64,000 nt of DNA from Lysobacterales bacterium 15-68-25. GTDB taxonomy: Bacteria; Pseudomonadota; Gammaproteobacteria; Xanthomonadales; Rhodanobacteraceae. The translations under genes were made by a program, and so were the position numbers. Numbering within the stretch: the first letter of the stretch is position 1; each line of letters starts with the position of its first letter. Below the pieces are notes generated by a model. That model was not told where the DNA came from. It searched no databases and was given only the letters and a program-made list of their open reading frames with translations. The stretch covers positions 1 through 64,000 of the forward strand of contig NCKB01000006.1 in NCBI GenBank assembly GCA_002279065.1, read 5' to 3'. Shown in pieces: positions 8,308 through 19,732 of the stretch.

Positions 8308-10632
8308 TCAGAACGGCAGCTTCAGCCCCGGCTTCACCAGGAACAGCTGCTCGCGGAACACCTGCTGGATGCGCTTGAGCGCGGTCGGGTTGTCCGCATC
8401 GAAGCGCAGCACCAGTACCGGCGTGGTGTTCGAGGCACGCACCAGCCCCCAGCCGTCCGGCCAGTCCGCGCGCACGCCATCGATGGTCACCAGGGTCGCG
8501 TCCGGGAAGCTGGCCTTTTCGCGGAAGGCGTCCATGAAGCGCTTCTGTTCGCCCTCGGGCAGTTCGATCTTCAGCTCGGGCGTGGATACGCCCTTCGGAC
8601 AGGTAGCGAAGATCTCCTCGGGCGTGCGGTCTTCCAGGTCGCCGGCGAGGATCTCCAGCAGCCGCGCCGCGGCGTAGATGCCATCGTCGAAACCGTACCA
8701 GCGCTCCTTGAAGAAGAAATGGCCGCTCATCTCGCCGGCCAGCTCGGCGCCGGTCTCGCGCATCTTCGCCTTCATCAGCGAGTGCCCGGTGCGCCACATC
8801 AGCGGGCTGCCACCGGCATCCAGGATCTGCCCCTTCAGGTGCCCCGTGCACTTGACGTCATAGATGATCGTGGCACCCGGATGGCGCGCCAGCACATCGC
8901 GCGCGAACAGCATCAGGGTACGGTCCGGATAGATGATCTCGCCCTCGCGGGTGACCACGCCCAGTCGGTCGCCGTCGCCATCGAACGCCACGCCCAGGTC
9001 GGCGCCGGTCTGCTTCACGGCGAGGATCAGGTCCTCGAGGTTGGCCGGGTCGGAAGGATCCGGATGGTGGTTCGGGAAGCTGCCGTCGACATCGCAATAC
9101 AGCGGCACCACCTCGCAGCCGATACCCTCGAGCACCTGCGGTGCGACCGCGCCGGGGATGCCGTTGCCGCAATCCACCACGACCTTGAGCATGCGCTCGG
9201 CCTGGACGTCCGAGGCGATCCGCTCGATGTAGTCCGGCACCACGTCGAGGCTTCGCGAAGTGCCGTGGCCGTGGTCCGGCAGGTCGCCTTCGACGATACG
9301 GCGGTACAGGTCCTGGATGGCCGCCTCGGCCAGCGTCTCGCCGCCAAGCACGATCTTGAAACCGTTGTATTCGGGTGGATTGTGGCTCCCCGTCACCGCC
9401 ACGCCGCAGCCCGTATTGAGGCGGAAGGCGGCGTAGTACACCACCGGCGTGGGCACCGCACCGATGTCGATGACGTCGATCCCGGCCAGCCGCAGGCCCT
9501 CGGCCAAGGCGCCAGCAAGTTCAGGTCCCGAGACGCGCCCGTCGCGACCCACCACGATCTCGCGCAGCCCCTGCTCGCGCATCATCCCGCCGATCGCCTG
9601 ACCAAGCCGTTTGGCTACGCGGCGGTCCAGCGTCTTGTCCACGACGCCGCGCACGTCGTAGGCACGGAAGATCGACGGATCCACCCGGACCGTCGGCGGC
9701 GGCGTCGATGCCTGTGCCTGTGCCTGTGCCGGCGCGGGCGGGGGAATCGCCGGACGCGAGCGCTCGCGTCGCGCCGGCAGGGGAATCTCTTCCTCCTGGG
9801 GCAACGCCGCCACGGTGCGGCGACGCCTGCTCTCTCGCAGCAGCCAAACACCGCCGCCGAGCCCGATCAGGCTCAGCAACGCGGTCAGCGGCCACATGCG
9901 GGGCAGTACGATGAAGGCGGCCGGCAGGGCGGCCGCGATGCTGAAAGCGCTGTGCGGCACCGGCTCGGTGGTGTCCTCGGGAATGGCCGAGGAATCGCCG
10001 CGCGACAGCAGGCCGAGGTCGGCACGATCGTCGCCCTGGCGCAGCTCGATGCGGCCACTGCCCGGCGAGACTCCGTCGAAGGCCCGGGCGACCGGCGCAA
10101 ACGGCAGTTCCACCCATGCCCACGCCACCGGATGCTGCACCGGGCCGACCGGCATCGCGAAGGAAACGCGGCGCCCATCGCCTGCATTCACCGTTTCCGC
10201 CAGAGCCGGACCGTCGACGCTCTGCGCCGCGATCAGCTGCGCGGCCTTGGCGTAGCCGAATTCGCGATAGTTGGCGTGCAGCACCTCGTCCAGGCTGCCG
10301 CTGTAGAACTCCACCACGCGTGCCTGCGGCACGGCGGCCTTCACCGCGGCCACCGCAGTGTCGGAGGCGGTCGCCAGCGTGGCGGGGTCGATGCGGTCCA
10401 GCGCGCTCCGTACGGCCCGTCGCTCGGTGTCCAGCGCGGCGGCGACCGCCTTGACTGCTTCGCCCTGGGCCATGTGGACACGATCGTTCGCACGCCCCTC
10501 ATTGGCGATCAGCCAGGTCTGCCAGCCAGCGAACAAGCCCAGCAGGACCAGCAGCGTGCCGGCTGCCAGCGGCAGCAACCGCTTCCAGTCGACCTCGGCC
10601 AGCGCCTTCGCCCTACCCCAGCTCAGCTCCAT
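8308..10632 (-). CDS. algC: membrane-anchored phosphomannomutase/phosphoglucomutase (AlgC/XanA family)
   Basis: A 774-aa protein. The C-terminal part (from about residue 320, FRAYDVRGVVDKTL) is a complete alpha-D-phosphohexomutase: phosphoserine loop VTGSHNPPEYNGFK (Ser about 416), metal loop FDGDGDRLG, and a C-terminal phosphate-binding domain. It interconverts mannose/glucose 6- and 1-phosphates for exopolysaccharide and LPS. The N-terminal 300 residues add a membrane helix (about 20-38), a probable periplasmic domain, a second helix (about 235-265) and a Pro/Ala/Gln-rich linker. It follows dut by 16 bp in the coaBC-dut-algC operon. Long forms with such an N-terminal extension are known in pseudomonads and xanthomonads. 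Confidence 0.92.
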   Translation of the reverse strand: MELSWGRAKALAEVDWKRLLPLAAGTLLVLLGLFAGWQTWLIANEGRANDRVHMAQGEAVKAVAAALDTERRAVRSALDRIDPATLATASDTAVAAVKAAVPQARVVEFYSGSLDEVLHANYREFGYAKAAQLIAAQSVDGPALAETVNAGDGRRVSFAMPVGPVQHPVAWAWVELPFAPVARAFDGVSPGSGRIELRQGDDRADLGLLSRGDSSAIPEDTTEPVPHSAFSIAAALPAAFIVLPRMWPLTALLSLIGLGGGVWLLRESRRRRTVAALPQEEEIPLPARRERSRPAIPPPAPAQAQAQASTPPPTVRVDPSIFRAYDVRGVVDKTLDRRVAKRLGQAIGGMMREQGLREIVVGRDGRVSGPELAGALAEGLRLAGIDVIDIGAVPTPVVYYAAFRLNTGCGVAVTGSHNPPEYNGFKIVLGGETLAEAAIQDLYRRIVEGDLPDHGHGTSRSLDVVPDYIERIASDVQAERMLKVVVDCGNGIPGAVAPQVLEGIGCEVVPLYCDVDGSFPNHHPDPSDPANLEDLILAVKQTGADLGVAFDGDGDRLGVVTREGEIIYPDRTLMLFARDVLARHPGATIIYDVKCTGHLKGQILDAGGSPLMWRTGHSLMKAKMRETGAELAGEMSGHFFFKERWYGFDDGIYAAARLLEILAGDLEDRTPEEIFATCPKGVSTPELKIELPEGEQKRFMDAFREKASFPDATLVTIDGVRADWPDGWGLVRASNTTPVLVLRFDADNPTALKRIQQVFREQLFLVKPGLKLPF

Positions 10633-10648
10633 CCCCAGCCCCCGCAGA

Positions 10649-11104
10649 TCAGTTGATTCCGGTCGACCCGAAGCCGCCCTGCCCCCGCCCGGACGGGGCG
10701 AACTCCGTCACCACCTTCAGCCTTGCCTGCGCCACCGGTACCAGCAGCAGCTGCGCAATGCGGTCGCCCACGCCGATGGTGACCGGCTGCGCGCCGCGGT
10801 TCCAGCACGAAATCATCAGGGGCCCCTGGTAGTCGGCGTCGATCACCCCGACCAAGTTGCCCATCACCAGCCCCTGCTTGTGACCCAGCCCGGAGCGCGG
10901 AACGATCAGCGCGCACCAGCCTGGATCGCCGATGTGGATGGCGAAGCCGCTGGGGACCAGCGCGGTCTCGCCGGGCGCCAGCGTGACCGGCGCCTCCAGC
11001 GCGGCGCGCAGGTCCATGCCGGCGCTGCCCGCGGTGGCCGCCTCCGGCAGCGGGATCGTATCCCCCAGCCGCGGATCGAGGATCTTCAGTTCCACGTCGA
11101 TCAC
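10649..11104 (-). CDS. dut: deoxyuridine 5'-triphosphate nucleotidohydrolase
   Basis: A 151-aa trimeric dUTPase that hydrolyses dUTP to dUMP, preventing uracil entry into DNA and supplying dTMP synthesis. Motifs in order: [47 protein letters not shown] and the C-terminal [12 protein letters not shown]. The GTG start overlaps the coaBC stop as GTGA, indicating translational coupling. Confidence 0.96.
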   Translation of the reverse strand: MIDVELKILDPRLGDTIPLPEAATAGSAGMDLRAALEAPVTLAPGETALVPSGFAIHIGDPGWCALIVPRSGLGHKQGLVMGNLVGVIDADYQGPLMISCWNRGAQPVTIGVGDRIAQLLLVPVAQARLKVVTEFAPSGRGQGGFGSTGIN

Positions 11105-12306
11105 GCGCGCGCTCCCTGGAAACGTTCGGCAACGCAGGCCACCAGTGCGCGGGCGAGCTCGTTCTTGCTGGCCCGCGGCAGCTCCTTCGAGCCACCGTCC
11201 CAGTAAAGGGTCAGCGCGTTGTCGGTGGTCTCGAAGCCCAGTCCCTCGCCGACCTGGTTGGCGGCGATCATGTCGAGTTTCTTGCGGCGCAGCTTGTCCT
11301 GCGCGTAGGTCGCCACGTCGTGGGTCTCGGCGGCAAAGCCGACCAGGAAGGGATGTTCCGGCAACGCGGACAGGCTAGCCAGGATGTCGGGATTCTCGGC
11401 GAGCGTCAGGGTGAGATCCGCACCGGCCTGCTTCTTCAGCTTGCACGGAGCAACCTGCTGCGGGCGGTAGTCGCCGACCGCCGCCGCGGCGATGTAGATG
11501 TCGGCGCCGCGCGACGCCTCCAGTACCGCCGCATGCATCTGCGCCGCGCTGCGCACGTCGATCCGCTGCGCCACCCCGGCCGGCGTCGGCAGGCCTACCG
11601 GTCCGGCCACGAGCGTCACCCGGGCACCCGCCAGGGCGCAGGCCTCGGCCACGGCGAAGCCCATCTTTCCGGAGCTGCGGTTGCCGATGAAGCGCACCGG
11701 GTCGATGTCCTCGTAGGTCGGGCCCGCGCTGACCACCACGTGGCGGCCGGCCAGCAGGCCGCTGCCGAACGAGGCCACCAGCGCGTCGCGCAGTTCCAGC
11801 GGCTCGAGCATGCGGCCGGAGCCGACGTCGCCGCAGGCCTGCTCGCCGGCGGCCGGGCCAAGCACGGTCACGCCGCGCGAGCGCAGCGTCGCCAGGTTCG
11901 CCTGCACCGCCGGATGCGCCCACATCTGCTGGTTCATCGCCGGCGCCACTGCCACCGGGGCGGCGCTGGCCAGGCACAGGGTGGTCAGCAGGTCGTCGGC
12001 CTGCCCGTGCGCCAGCCGGGCCAGTACGTCGGCACTGGCCGGTGCGACCAGGATGCGCTCGGCCCAGCGCGCCAGTTCGATGTGGCCCATCGCCGCCTCG
12101 GCCGATTCGTCCCACAGCGACACCCGCACCGGCGCGCCGGAGAGCGCCTGGAAGGTGGTCGGCGTGACGAAGTGGGTGGCGCCCTCGGTCATCACCACGC
12201 GCACCTCGGCGCCGAGGTCGCGCAGGCGACGGACCAGTTCGCAGGACTTGTAGGCGGCGATGCCGCCGGACACGCCCAGCAGGATGCGGCGGTGGGCAAG
12301 ACTCAT
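11101..12306 (-). CDS. coaBC: bifunctional phosphopantothenoylcysteine decarboxylase / phosphopantothenate-cysteine ligase
   Basis: A 401-aa two-domain enzyme for two consecutive steps of coenzyme A synthesis. The N-terminal FMN decarboxylase half (CoaC) contains [13 protein letters not shown] and the PAMNQQMW signature. The C-terminal CTP-dependent ligase half (CoaB) contains [24 protein letters not shown] and the CKLKKQ lysine motif. ATG 12306 matches the family N-terminus; no strong ribosome site is visible. First gene of coaBC-dut-algC, divergent from radC. Confidence 0.96.
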   Translation of the reverse strand: MSLAHRRILLGVSGGIAAYKSCELVRRLRDLGAEVRVVMTEGATHFVTPTTFQALSGAPVRVSLWDESAEAAMGHIELARWAERILVAPASADVLARLAHGQADDLLTTLCLASAAPVAVAPAMNQQMWAHPAVQANLATLRSRGVTVLGPAAGEQACGDVGSGRMLEPLELRDALVASFGSGLLAGRHVVVSAGPTYEDIDPVRFIGNRSSGKMGFAVAEACALAGARVTLVAGPVGLPTPAGVAQRIDVRSAAQMHAAVLEASRGADIYIAAAAVGDYRPQQVAPCKLKKQAGADLTLTLAENPDILASLSALPEHPFLVGFAAETHDVATYAQDKLRRKKLDMIAANQVGEGLGFETTDNALTLYWDGGSKELPRASKNELARALVACVAERFQGARA

Positions 12307-12524
12307 GGATGGGCCCGTGGTTCGTTTGGCCCGGTAGCTTACCGGAATCACTCGCCGCGACCGGGGTCGACGAGCCACTGAATCGCAGTGCGGTTCACGC
12401 GACCGCACGCCTGCCAGCCGACGAGCCGGGGTCGGCCACCGACGTACGGACGGGCGCCCTGCCCACGGGTGGAACGACGCTGCCCCGATGGGCACTACCC
12501 ACCCCGGCGCATCAGGCTGGCGCC

Positions 12525-13196
12525 ATGAGCATCCGCCACTGGCCCGAGACCGAACGCCCCCGCGAAAAGCTGCTGTCCCGCGGCTGTGCCGCACTGACCG
12601 ACGCCGAACTGATCGCCGTGCTGCTGGGCAGTGGCGTCCCGGGCACCGACGCCATCGCGCTCGGTCGGGCGCTGCTGCAGGACAGCAGTGGGCTGGCGGC
12701 GCTGCTCGGTGCTCCGGCCGAGGCCTTGCGGCGGCGCGGTATCGGCCCGGCCAAGCAGGCGCGCCTGGTCGCCGCCCTGGAGCTGGCCCGGCGCGCGCTG
12801 GGCGAACAACTGCGCGAGCGCACGGCCCTGAGCAGCCCGCGCGACAGCGGCGACTACCTGCGTGCGCAGCTGCGCGATCGTCCCTACGAGGTGTTCGCCT
12901 GCCTGTATCTGGACAACCGCCACCGCGTGCTGGGGTTCGAGGAGCTCTTTCGCGGCACCGTCGACGGCGCCAGCGTGCATCCGCGCGAGGTCGTGCGCGC
13001 CTGCCTCAGGCACAACGCCTGCGCGGTGATCTTCGCCCACAACCACCCGAGCGGCGTGGCCGAGCCCAGTGCGGCCGACCGGGCGATCACCCGCGAGTTG
13101 CGCGATGCGCTGCAGCTGATCGGGGTGCGCGTGCTCGACCATCTGGTCATCGGGGCCGGCGCGCCCGTGTCGATGGCCGAACGCGGGCTGATCTGA
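12525..13196 (+). CDS. radC: RadC/YicR family JAMM-domain protein
   Basis: A 223-aa protein with an N-terminal helix-hairpin-helix-like segment (RRRGIGPAKQARL, about residues 68-80) and a C-terminal JAB/MPN domain carrying the metal motif HNHPSG with downstream Asp (PSAADRAI). It was originally linked to DNA repair, but that role is disputed for E. coli. ATG 12525 begins at MSIRHWPETERPREKLL, the usual start. Divergent from coaBC, a conserved arrangement in gammaproteobacteria. Confidence 0.92.
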   Translation: MSIRHWPETERPREKLLSRGCAALTDAELIAVLLGSGVPGTDAIALGRALLQDSSGLAALLGAPAEALRRRGIGPAKQARLVAALELARRALGEQLRERTALSSPRDSGDYLRAQLRDRPYEVFACLYLDNRHRVLGFEELFRGTVDGASVHPREVVRACLRHNACAVIFAHNHPSGVAEPSAADRAITRELRDALQLIGVRVLDHLVIGAGAPVSMAERGLI

Positions 13197-13216
13197 GCGT
13201 CGGCGGATCACGGACG

Positions 13217-13269
13217 CCAAAAAAAGGGCGATGCAGGCTCACGCCGCACCGCCCATGCCGTTTTTTTGG
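13217..13269 (+). terminator. hairpin terminator after radC
   Basis: CCAAAAAAA (13217-13225) and TTTTTTTGG (13261-13269) are a perfect 9-bp inverted repeat enclosing a second GC-rich pairing (GGGCG at 13226-13230 with CGCCC about 13249-13253). It lies 20 bp after the radC stop and ends in seven T residues. A run of A on the other side makes it potentially bidirectional. Confidence 0.65.
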
Positions 13270-13681
13270 GGAGGGTGGAGAACACGGTATCTCCTGGTGC
13301 CGGCCGACTCCGGGGAGGATAGGTCGGCAGGCACGGGACGCAGTGTGGCGCCGCCGCATGACAGGTGCGTGACGCTTGCGGGTCGTCCCCCGGACAGCGG
13401 CAGCCGCCGGAAAGTTATGCACATTCGGATTGGTCGACCACTTGCAAGGATCATTTGAGATGGATCCCAGGAGCATGCAGTAAGCAATTGAATCATATTG
13501 TTATTTTTGCCTAAAGCGGCGTGAAATCGCCGTTTTCGAGCAGCTGGACCGACAAACGTGTCACCTTTCCCACAGAGTTATCCACAGGCTTGTTCCCGCA
13601 TTGCATCAGGGCCCGCCCGGGCTGACGCTCAGCATGGCTCTGCTAGCATTGCCGGTCCAATTGCTTGCCGACACCCCTCCC
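13270..13681. other. gene-free stretch with DnaA-box matches and an AT-rich patch
   Basis: No credible gene is seen between the radC terminator and argS. The stretch contains TTATGCACA (13415-13423) and TTATCCACA (13578-13586), both fitting the DnaA box TTATNCACA, plus a weaker TTTCCCACA just before the second. Between them are a perfect palindrome TGGTCGACCA (13431-13440), two GATC sites and an AT-rich run (about 13480-13515) that contrasts with the GC-rich surroundings. A small hairpin with a T4 tail lies at 13513-13536. CTGACG / 16 bp / TAGCAT (about 13622-13649) is a possible argS promoter. Confidence 0.5.
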
Positions 13682-15370
13682 GTGAAAGACCAGCTGCGCG
13701 CCCTGCTGCTGCAGGCTCTCGATAGCCTGCGCAACGACTCCACCCTTCCTGCCGACCTGGCGATCCCGCACTTCGTGATCGAGCGCGCGCGCAGCCGCGA
13801 GCACGGCGATTTCGCCACCAACCTGGCAATGCTGCTGGCCAAGCTGGCCCGCGCCAAGCCGCGCGATCTGGCCGAGAGGCTGGTCGCCGCGATGCCGGGC
13901 AATGCGCTGGTGGCGAAGGTGGAGATCGCCGGTCCCGGCTTCATCAACTTCTTCCTCGCCGCCGAGGCGTACCACGCCGAAGTGCGGCGGATCTTCGCCG
14001 AAGGCGACGCCTACGGCCGCAATAGCAGCGGCGGTGGCAAGGTCGCCGGCGTGGAGTTCGTCTCGGCCAACCCGACCGGTCCGCTGCACGTCGGCCACGG
14101 TCGCGCCGCAGCGATCGGCGACTGCATCAGCCGCCTGCTCGATGCCACCGGCTGGGACGTCAAGCGCGAGTTCTACTACAACGATGCCGGCGTGCAGATC
14201 GCCAACCTGGCCGTCTCCACCCAGGCGCGCGCGCGCGGCCTCGCCCCCGGCGACGCCGGCTGGCCGGAGGACGGTTACCGCGGCGACTACATCGCCGATG
14301 TGGCCAGGGCCTACCTGGCCGGCGACAGCGTGACCGCCGACGGCCACACCGTGGTCGGCGCGAAGGACCCGGAGAACCTCGACGCCATCCGCCAGTTCGC
14401 TGTGGCCTACCTGCGCCACGAGCAGGACCTGGACCTGAAGGCCTTCGGCGTCGGCTTCGACGTGTATTTCCTGGAGTCCTCGCTGTACTCGGACGGCAAG
14501 GTGGACGAGACCGTGCGCGAGCTCATCGCCCACGGCCACACCTACGAGGAAGGCGGCGCGCTGTGGCTGCGCTCGACCGACTTCGGCGACGACAAGGACC
14601 GCGTGATGCGCAAGTCCGACGGCACCTACACCTACTTCGTGCCGGACGTCGCCTACCACCGCTCCAAGTGGCAGCGCGGCTACGAGCGCGCCATCACCGA
14701 GCTGGGCTCGGACCACCACGGCTCGCTGGCCCGCGTGAAGGCCGGCCTGCAGGCGCTGGACGTCGGCATTCCGAAGAACTGGCCCGAGTACGTGCTGCAC
14801 CAGATGGTCACCGTGATGAAGGGCGGCGAGGAGGTGAAGATCTCCAAGCGCGCCGGCAGCTACGTGACCCTGCGCGACCTGATTGACGAGGTCGGCCGCG
14901 ACGCCACGCGCTACTTCCTGATCGCGCGCAAGGGCGACTCGCAGCTGGTGTTCGACATCGACCTGGCCCGTTCGCAGACCAACGACAACCCGGTCTACTA
15001 CATCCAGTACGCCCACGCCCGCGTGTGCAGCGTGCTGCGCCAGGCCGCCGACAAGGGCTTCACGGTCGATCTGGACAGTGGCCTGGGCCAGCTGGCGCGG
15101 TTGGACAGCGAGCACGAACAGGTGCTGCTGACCGAGCTGTCGAAGTACCCGGAAATGGTGGAAGCAGCGGCCGAGCACCTCGAACCGCACCTGGTCGCCG
15201 GCTGGCTGCGCGAGCTGGCCAACGCGTTCCACGCCTACTACAACGCGCACCAGTTCCTGGTCGAGGATGCCGACCTGCGCAATGCCCGGCTGGCGCTGTC
15301 GGTGGCCACCCGCCAGGTGCTGAGGAACGGTCTGGACCTGCTGGGCCTGAGCGCCCCGGAGAGCATGTAA
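13682..15370 (+). CDS. argS: arginyl-tRNA synthetase
   Basis: A 562-aa class I synthetase. It has an N-terminal Add-1 domain, the HIGH motif as [13 protein letters not shown] within [22 protein letters not shown] in place of KMSKS (the usual form for many ArgS), and a C-terminal DALR anticodon-binding domain. GTG 13682 ([13 protein letters not shown]) is chosen because it matches the family N-terminus; upstream codons to 13601 would add a non-conserved extension. The SPOR gene begins at the base after its stop codon. Confidence 0.96.
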   Translation: MKDQLRALLLQALDSLRNDSTLPADLAIPHFVIERARSREHGDFATNLAMLLAKLARAKPRDLAERLVAAMPGNALVAKVEIAGPGFINFFLAAEAYHAEVRRIFAEGDAYGRNSSGGGKVAGVEFVSANPTGPLHVGHGRAAAIGDCISRLLDATGWDVKREFYYNDAGVQIANLAVSTQARARGLAPGDAGWPEDGYRGDYIADVARAYLAGDSVTADGHTVVGAKDPENLDAIRQFAVAYLRHEQDLDLKAFGVGFDVYFLESSLYSDGKVDETVRELIAHGHTYEEGGALWLRSTDFGDDKDRVMRKSDGTYTYFVPDVAYHRSKWQRGYERAITELGSDHHGSLARVKAGLQALDVGIPKNWPEYVLHQMVTVMKGGEEVKISKRAGSYVTLRDLIDEVGRDATRYFLIARKGDSQLVFDIDLARSQTNDNPVYYIQYAHARVCSVLRQAADKGFTVDLDSGLGQLARLDSEHEQVLLTELSKYPEMVEAAAEHLEPHLVAGWLRELANAFHAYYNAHQFLVEDADLRNARLALSVATRQVLRNGLDLLGLSAPESM

Positions 15371-16075
15371 ATGGCAGCACGCAAGGGCAAGGGCCGGCAG
15401 GCCGTCCGCCACAAGAAGGGCGGCATCCCGGGTTGGGCGATCCTCGCCGTGGGCATCCTCGGCGGCGCCCTGCTGATGGTGATGCTGATGCGCAAGTCGC
15501 TGTTGCCGATGGCTCCGACCGGGCCGCAGCCGAACCCGCAGGCCACCGCCCAGCGCGGCAGCGACCCGGGCGCGGTGGCGCCGGGCAGCGCCGCCACGAC
15601 GCCGAAGAAGCCGCAGTACGACTTCTATTCGCTGCTGTCGGAGAAGGAAGTACGCATCCCCGACTCGGTGATCAGCGCGCAGGCGCGTGCCGAGCAGCAG
15701 AAGCAGCAGCAGGCGCGCGAGGCTGCGGCCGCCCAGGTCGCCGCCCAGCAGCAGGCCAGCGTGCCCCCACCGCCACCCGGCGTGACGCGCGAGAACGTCA
15801 CCGCCGCACCGGCCGCCGCGGTGCCGGCGCCGGCCGCCGGCAGCGGCTACCTGCTGCAGGTCGGCGCGTTTCCGAACGCCGCCGACGCCGAGAGCCTGAA
15901 GGCACGCCTGGCGCTGCAGGGCTTCGTCGCCAACGTGCAGTCGGTCACCGTGGGCGGCCAGCTCTACCACCGCGTTCGGCTGGGGCCATTCCGCTCGGCC
16001 ACCGAGCTGGAATCGGCCAAGCAGCGGCTGGCAGGCGCCGGCATCAACGCGATCGCCCTGAAGGAAGGCCACTGA
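15371..16075 (+). CDS. SPOR-domain protein, FtsN-like
   Basis: A 234-aa bitopic inner-membrane protein: a basic cytoplasmic tail, one membrane helix (WAILAVGILGGALLMVMLM, about residues 21-40), a Pro/Ala/Gln-rich periplasmic linker and a C-terminal SPOR domain (LLQVGAFPNAADAESLKARL, about 157-234) that binds denuded septal glycan. This order is that of FtsN-type division proteins, and an SPOR gene directly after argS is common in gammaproteobacteria. It is translationally adjacent to argS (no gap). The exact FtsN function is inferred. Confidence 0.82.
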   Translation: MAARKGKGRQAVRHKKGGIPGWAILAVGILGGALLMVMLMRKSLLPMAPTGPQPNPQATAQRGSDPGAVAPGSAATTPKKPQYDFYSLLSEKEVRIPDSVISAQARAEQQKQQQAREAAAAQVAAQQQASVPPPPPGVTRENVTAAPAAAVPAPAAGSGYLLQVGAFPNAADAESLKARLALQGFVANVQSVTVGGQLYHRVRLGPFRSATELESAKQRLAGAGINAIALKEGH

Positions 16076-16101
16076 GCCCCGTGTCCCCGCGAGACCCCGA
16101 C

Positions 16102-16857
16102 ATGAGCATGAAGACTGCCCTGATCACCGGCGCCACCTCCGGCTTCGGCGCCGCCGCCGTGGACCGCTTCGTCGCCGGCGGCTGGCGCGTGGTCGCCACC
16201 GGCCGTCGCGCCGACCGCCTGCAGAAGCTGGTCGACAAGCACGGCGCCGACCGCGTCCACGCGCTGGCCTTCGACATGCGCGACGAAGCCGCGATGCGCG
16301 AGGCGATCGACGGCCTGCCTGCCGCGTTCGCCGGCATCGACCTGCTGGTCAACAACGCCGGCCTGGCGCTGGGCACCGTGCCGGCGCAACGGGCGGACCT
16401 CGCGCAGTGGAAGCAGATGATCGACACCAACGTCACCGCGCTGGTCACGATCACCCACCTGCTGCTGCCCACGCTGATCGAGCGCCGCGGCGCGATCGTC
16501 AACATCAGCTCGATCGCCGGCAACTACCCGTACATGGGCGGCAACGTCTACGGCGGCACCAAGGCCTTCGTCAGCCAGTTCACGCAGAACCTGCGCACCG
16601 ACCTGCACGGCACCGGCGTGCGGGTGAGCTCGATCGAACCGGGCATGGCCGAGACCGAATTCACCCTGGTGCGCACCGGCGGCGACCAGTCCGCCTCGGA
16701 CAAGCTCTACGCGGGCGTCGATCCGATCACCGCGCAGGACATCGCCGAGTCGATCTGGTGGATCGCCACGCTGCCGCCGCACCTCAACATCAACCGGCTG
16801 GAAGTGATGCCGGTGAACCAGTCGGCGGCCGGGCTGCAGGTGCACCGCAAGGCCTGA
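16102..16857 (+). CDS. short-chain dehydrogenase (YdfG-like)
   Basis: A 251-aa classical SDR with the nucleotide-binding TGATSGFGAA, NNAGLALG, catalytic Ser in NISSIAGNYPY and the YGGTK (YxxxK) pair. The overall pattern (MKTALITGATSGFG, EPGMAETEF, SIWWIATLP) resembles YdfG NADP-dependent 3-hydroxy-acid/serine dehydrogenases. Substrate unproven. ATG 16102 is 26 bp past the SPOR stop, so it may be the last gene of the argS-SPOR unit. It ends at a strong terminator. Confidence 0.85.
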   Translation: MSMKTALITGATSGFGAAAVDRFVAGGWRVVATGRRADRLQKLVDKHGADRVHALAFDMRDEAAMREAIDGLPAAFAGIDLLVNNAGLALGTVPAQRADLAQWKQMIDTNVTALVTITHLLLPTLIERRGAIVNISSIAGNYPYMGGNVYGGTKAFVSQFTQNLRTDLHGTGVRVSSIEPGMAETEFTLVRTGGDQSASDKLYAGVDPITAQDIAESIWWIATLPPHLNINRLEVMPVNQSAAGLQVHRKA

Positions 16858-16886
16858 GCGTCCCCGCCGCGACGCAAGAACGCGGG

Positions 16887-16912
16887 AAAAGGCCGCCCTG
16901 GGGCGGCCTTTT
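16887..16912. terminator. bidirectional rho-independent terminator
   Basis: AAAAGGCCGCCC (16887-16898), a two-base centre, and GGGCGGCCTTTT (16901-16912) form a perfect 12-bp inverted repeat with A-run and T-run ends. It lies between two convergent dehydrogenase genes and should stop transcription from both. Confidence 0.9.
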
Positions 16913-16914
16913 GC

Positions 16915-17700
16915 TTACTGCATGAACCAGCCGTGGCTGACCACGATGCTCTGGCCGGTCAACGCGGCCGAGGGGAAGGCCGCCAGGTACAGCGCAGTCT
17001 CGGCGATGTCCTCCACCGTGGTGAACACGCCGTCGACGGTGTCCTTCAGCATCACGTTGCGGATCACCTCGTCCTCGCTGATGCCCAGCTCCTGCGCCTG
17101 CTCGGGAATCTGTTTCTCGACCAGCGGCGTGCGCACGAAACCCGGGCAGATGACGTGCGAGCGCACGTTGTGCGGCGCACCCTCCTTGGCCAGCGTGCGC
17201 GCCAGGCCGAGCAGGCCGTGCTTGGCGGTGACGTAGGGCGCCTTCAGCTTGGAGGCCAGGTGCGAATGCACCGAGCCCATGTAGATCACCACGCCGCCGC
17301 GGTCGCCCTTGTACATGTGGCGCAGCGCGGCGCGGGTGGTGAGGAAGCCGCCGTCGAGGTGGATCGCCAGCATCTTCTTCCAGTCGGCGTAGCTGAACTG
17401 GTCGATCGGGTTGATGATCTGCACGCCGGCGTTGGACACCAGGATGTCGAGGGCGCCGAAGGTTTCCACCACCTTGTCGGTACCGGCGTCCACCGTCGCT
17501 TCGTCGGTGACATCCATGGCGATGCCGATCGCCCGGCCGCCGGCCGCGACGATCTCCGCCGCGGTGGCGTCGGCTGCCTGCTGGTTGATGTCGCAGATCG
17601 CGACCGCCGCGCCTTCCTTCGCATAGCGCGTGGCGATCGCCTTGCCGAGGCCGCTCGCCGCGCCGGTAACCAGCGCCACCTTGCCCTGCAGACTGCTCAT
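16915..17700 (-). CDS. bdhA: 3-hydroxybutyrate dehydrogenase
   Basis: A 261-aa SDR interconverting D-3-hydroxybutyrate and acetoacetate (NAD), used in PHB or ketone-body metabolism. Motifs are [17 protein letters not shown], catalytic Ser in [18 protein letters not shown] (YxxxK) and the C-terminal GWFMQ. Length and the HSHLAS/KAPYV context match bacterial BdhA. A purely annotation-level alternative is another SDR with the same fold. Confidence 0.88.
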   Translation of the reverse strand: MSSLQGKVALVTGAASGLGKAIATRYAKEGAAVAICDINQQAADATAAEIVAAGGRAIGIAMDVTDEATVDAGTDKVVETFGALDILVSNAGVQIINPIDQFSYADWKKMLAIHLDGGFLTTRAALRHMYKGDRGGVVIYMGSVHSHLASKLKAPYVTAKHGLLGLARTLAKEGAPHNVRSHVICPGFVRTPLVEKQIPEQAQELGISEDEVIRNVMLKDTVDGVFTTVEDIAETALYLAAFPSAALTGQSIVVSHGWFMQ

Positions 17701-17787
17701 GGATTGTCTCCGTGGGATGGGGAGTCCCCCATTGTAGGCAGGCGTGGCGATCGCGCCATGCGGCTTTAGGGCAATCCGCCCGCGCCC

Positions 17788-17801
17788 CCGCCAAGTGGCG
17801 G
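17788..17801 (-). terminator. weak hairpin after speA
   Basis: CCGCC and GGCGG flank a four-base loop about 17 bp beyond the speA stop on the minus strand. There is no T-tract, so termination here may be weak or rho-dependent. Confidence 0.3.
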
Positions 17802-17817
17802 AGGCAGCGGGCGCCGC

Positions 17818-19701
<1,884 letters not shown>

Positions 19702-19732
19702 GGACGGTATCTCCTTGTGCAAACGGAATCTG

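Noticed and set aside
9709..9730. Hexanucleotide repeat (CCTGTG)n in algC
   Set aside because: Only about three units and in frame, coding for an AlaGln linker; no sign of phase variation.
8275..10656. Long open frame antisense to algC
   Set aside because: It mirrors the whole algC gene, with no known motif; stop codons are rare in GC-rich antisense frames.
13643..16072. Long open frame antisense to argS and the SPOR gene
   Set aside because: Spans two unrelated genes with real motifs on the plus strand and has no family signature.
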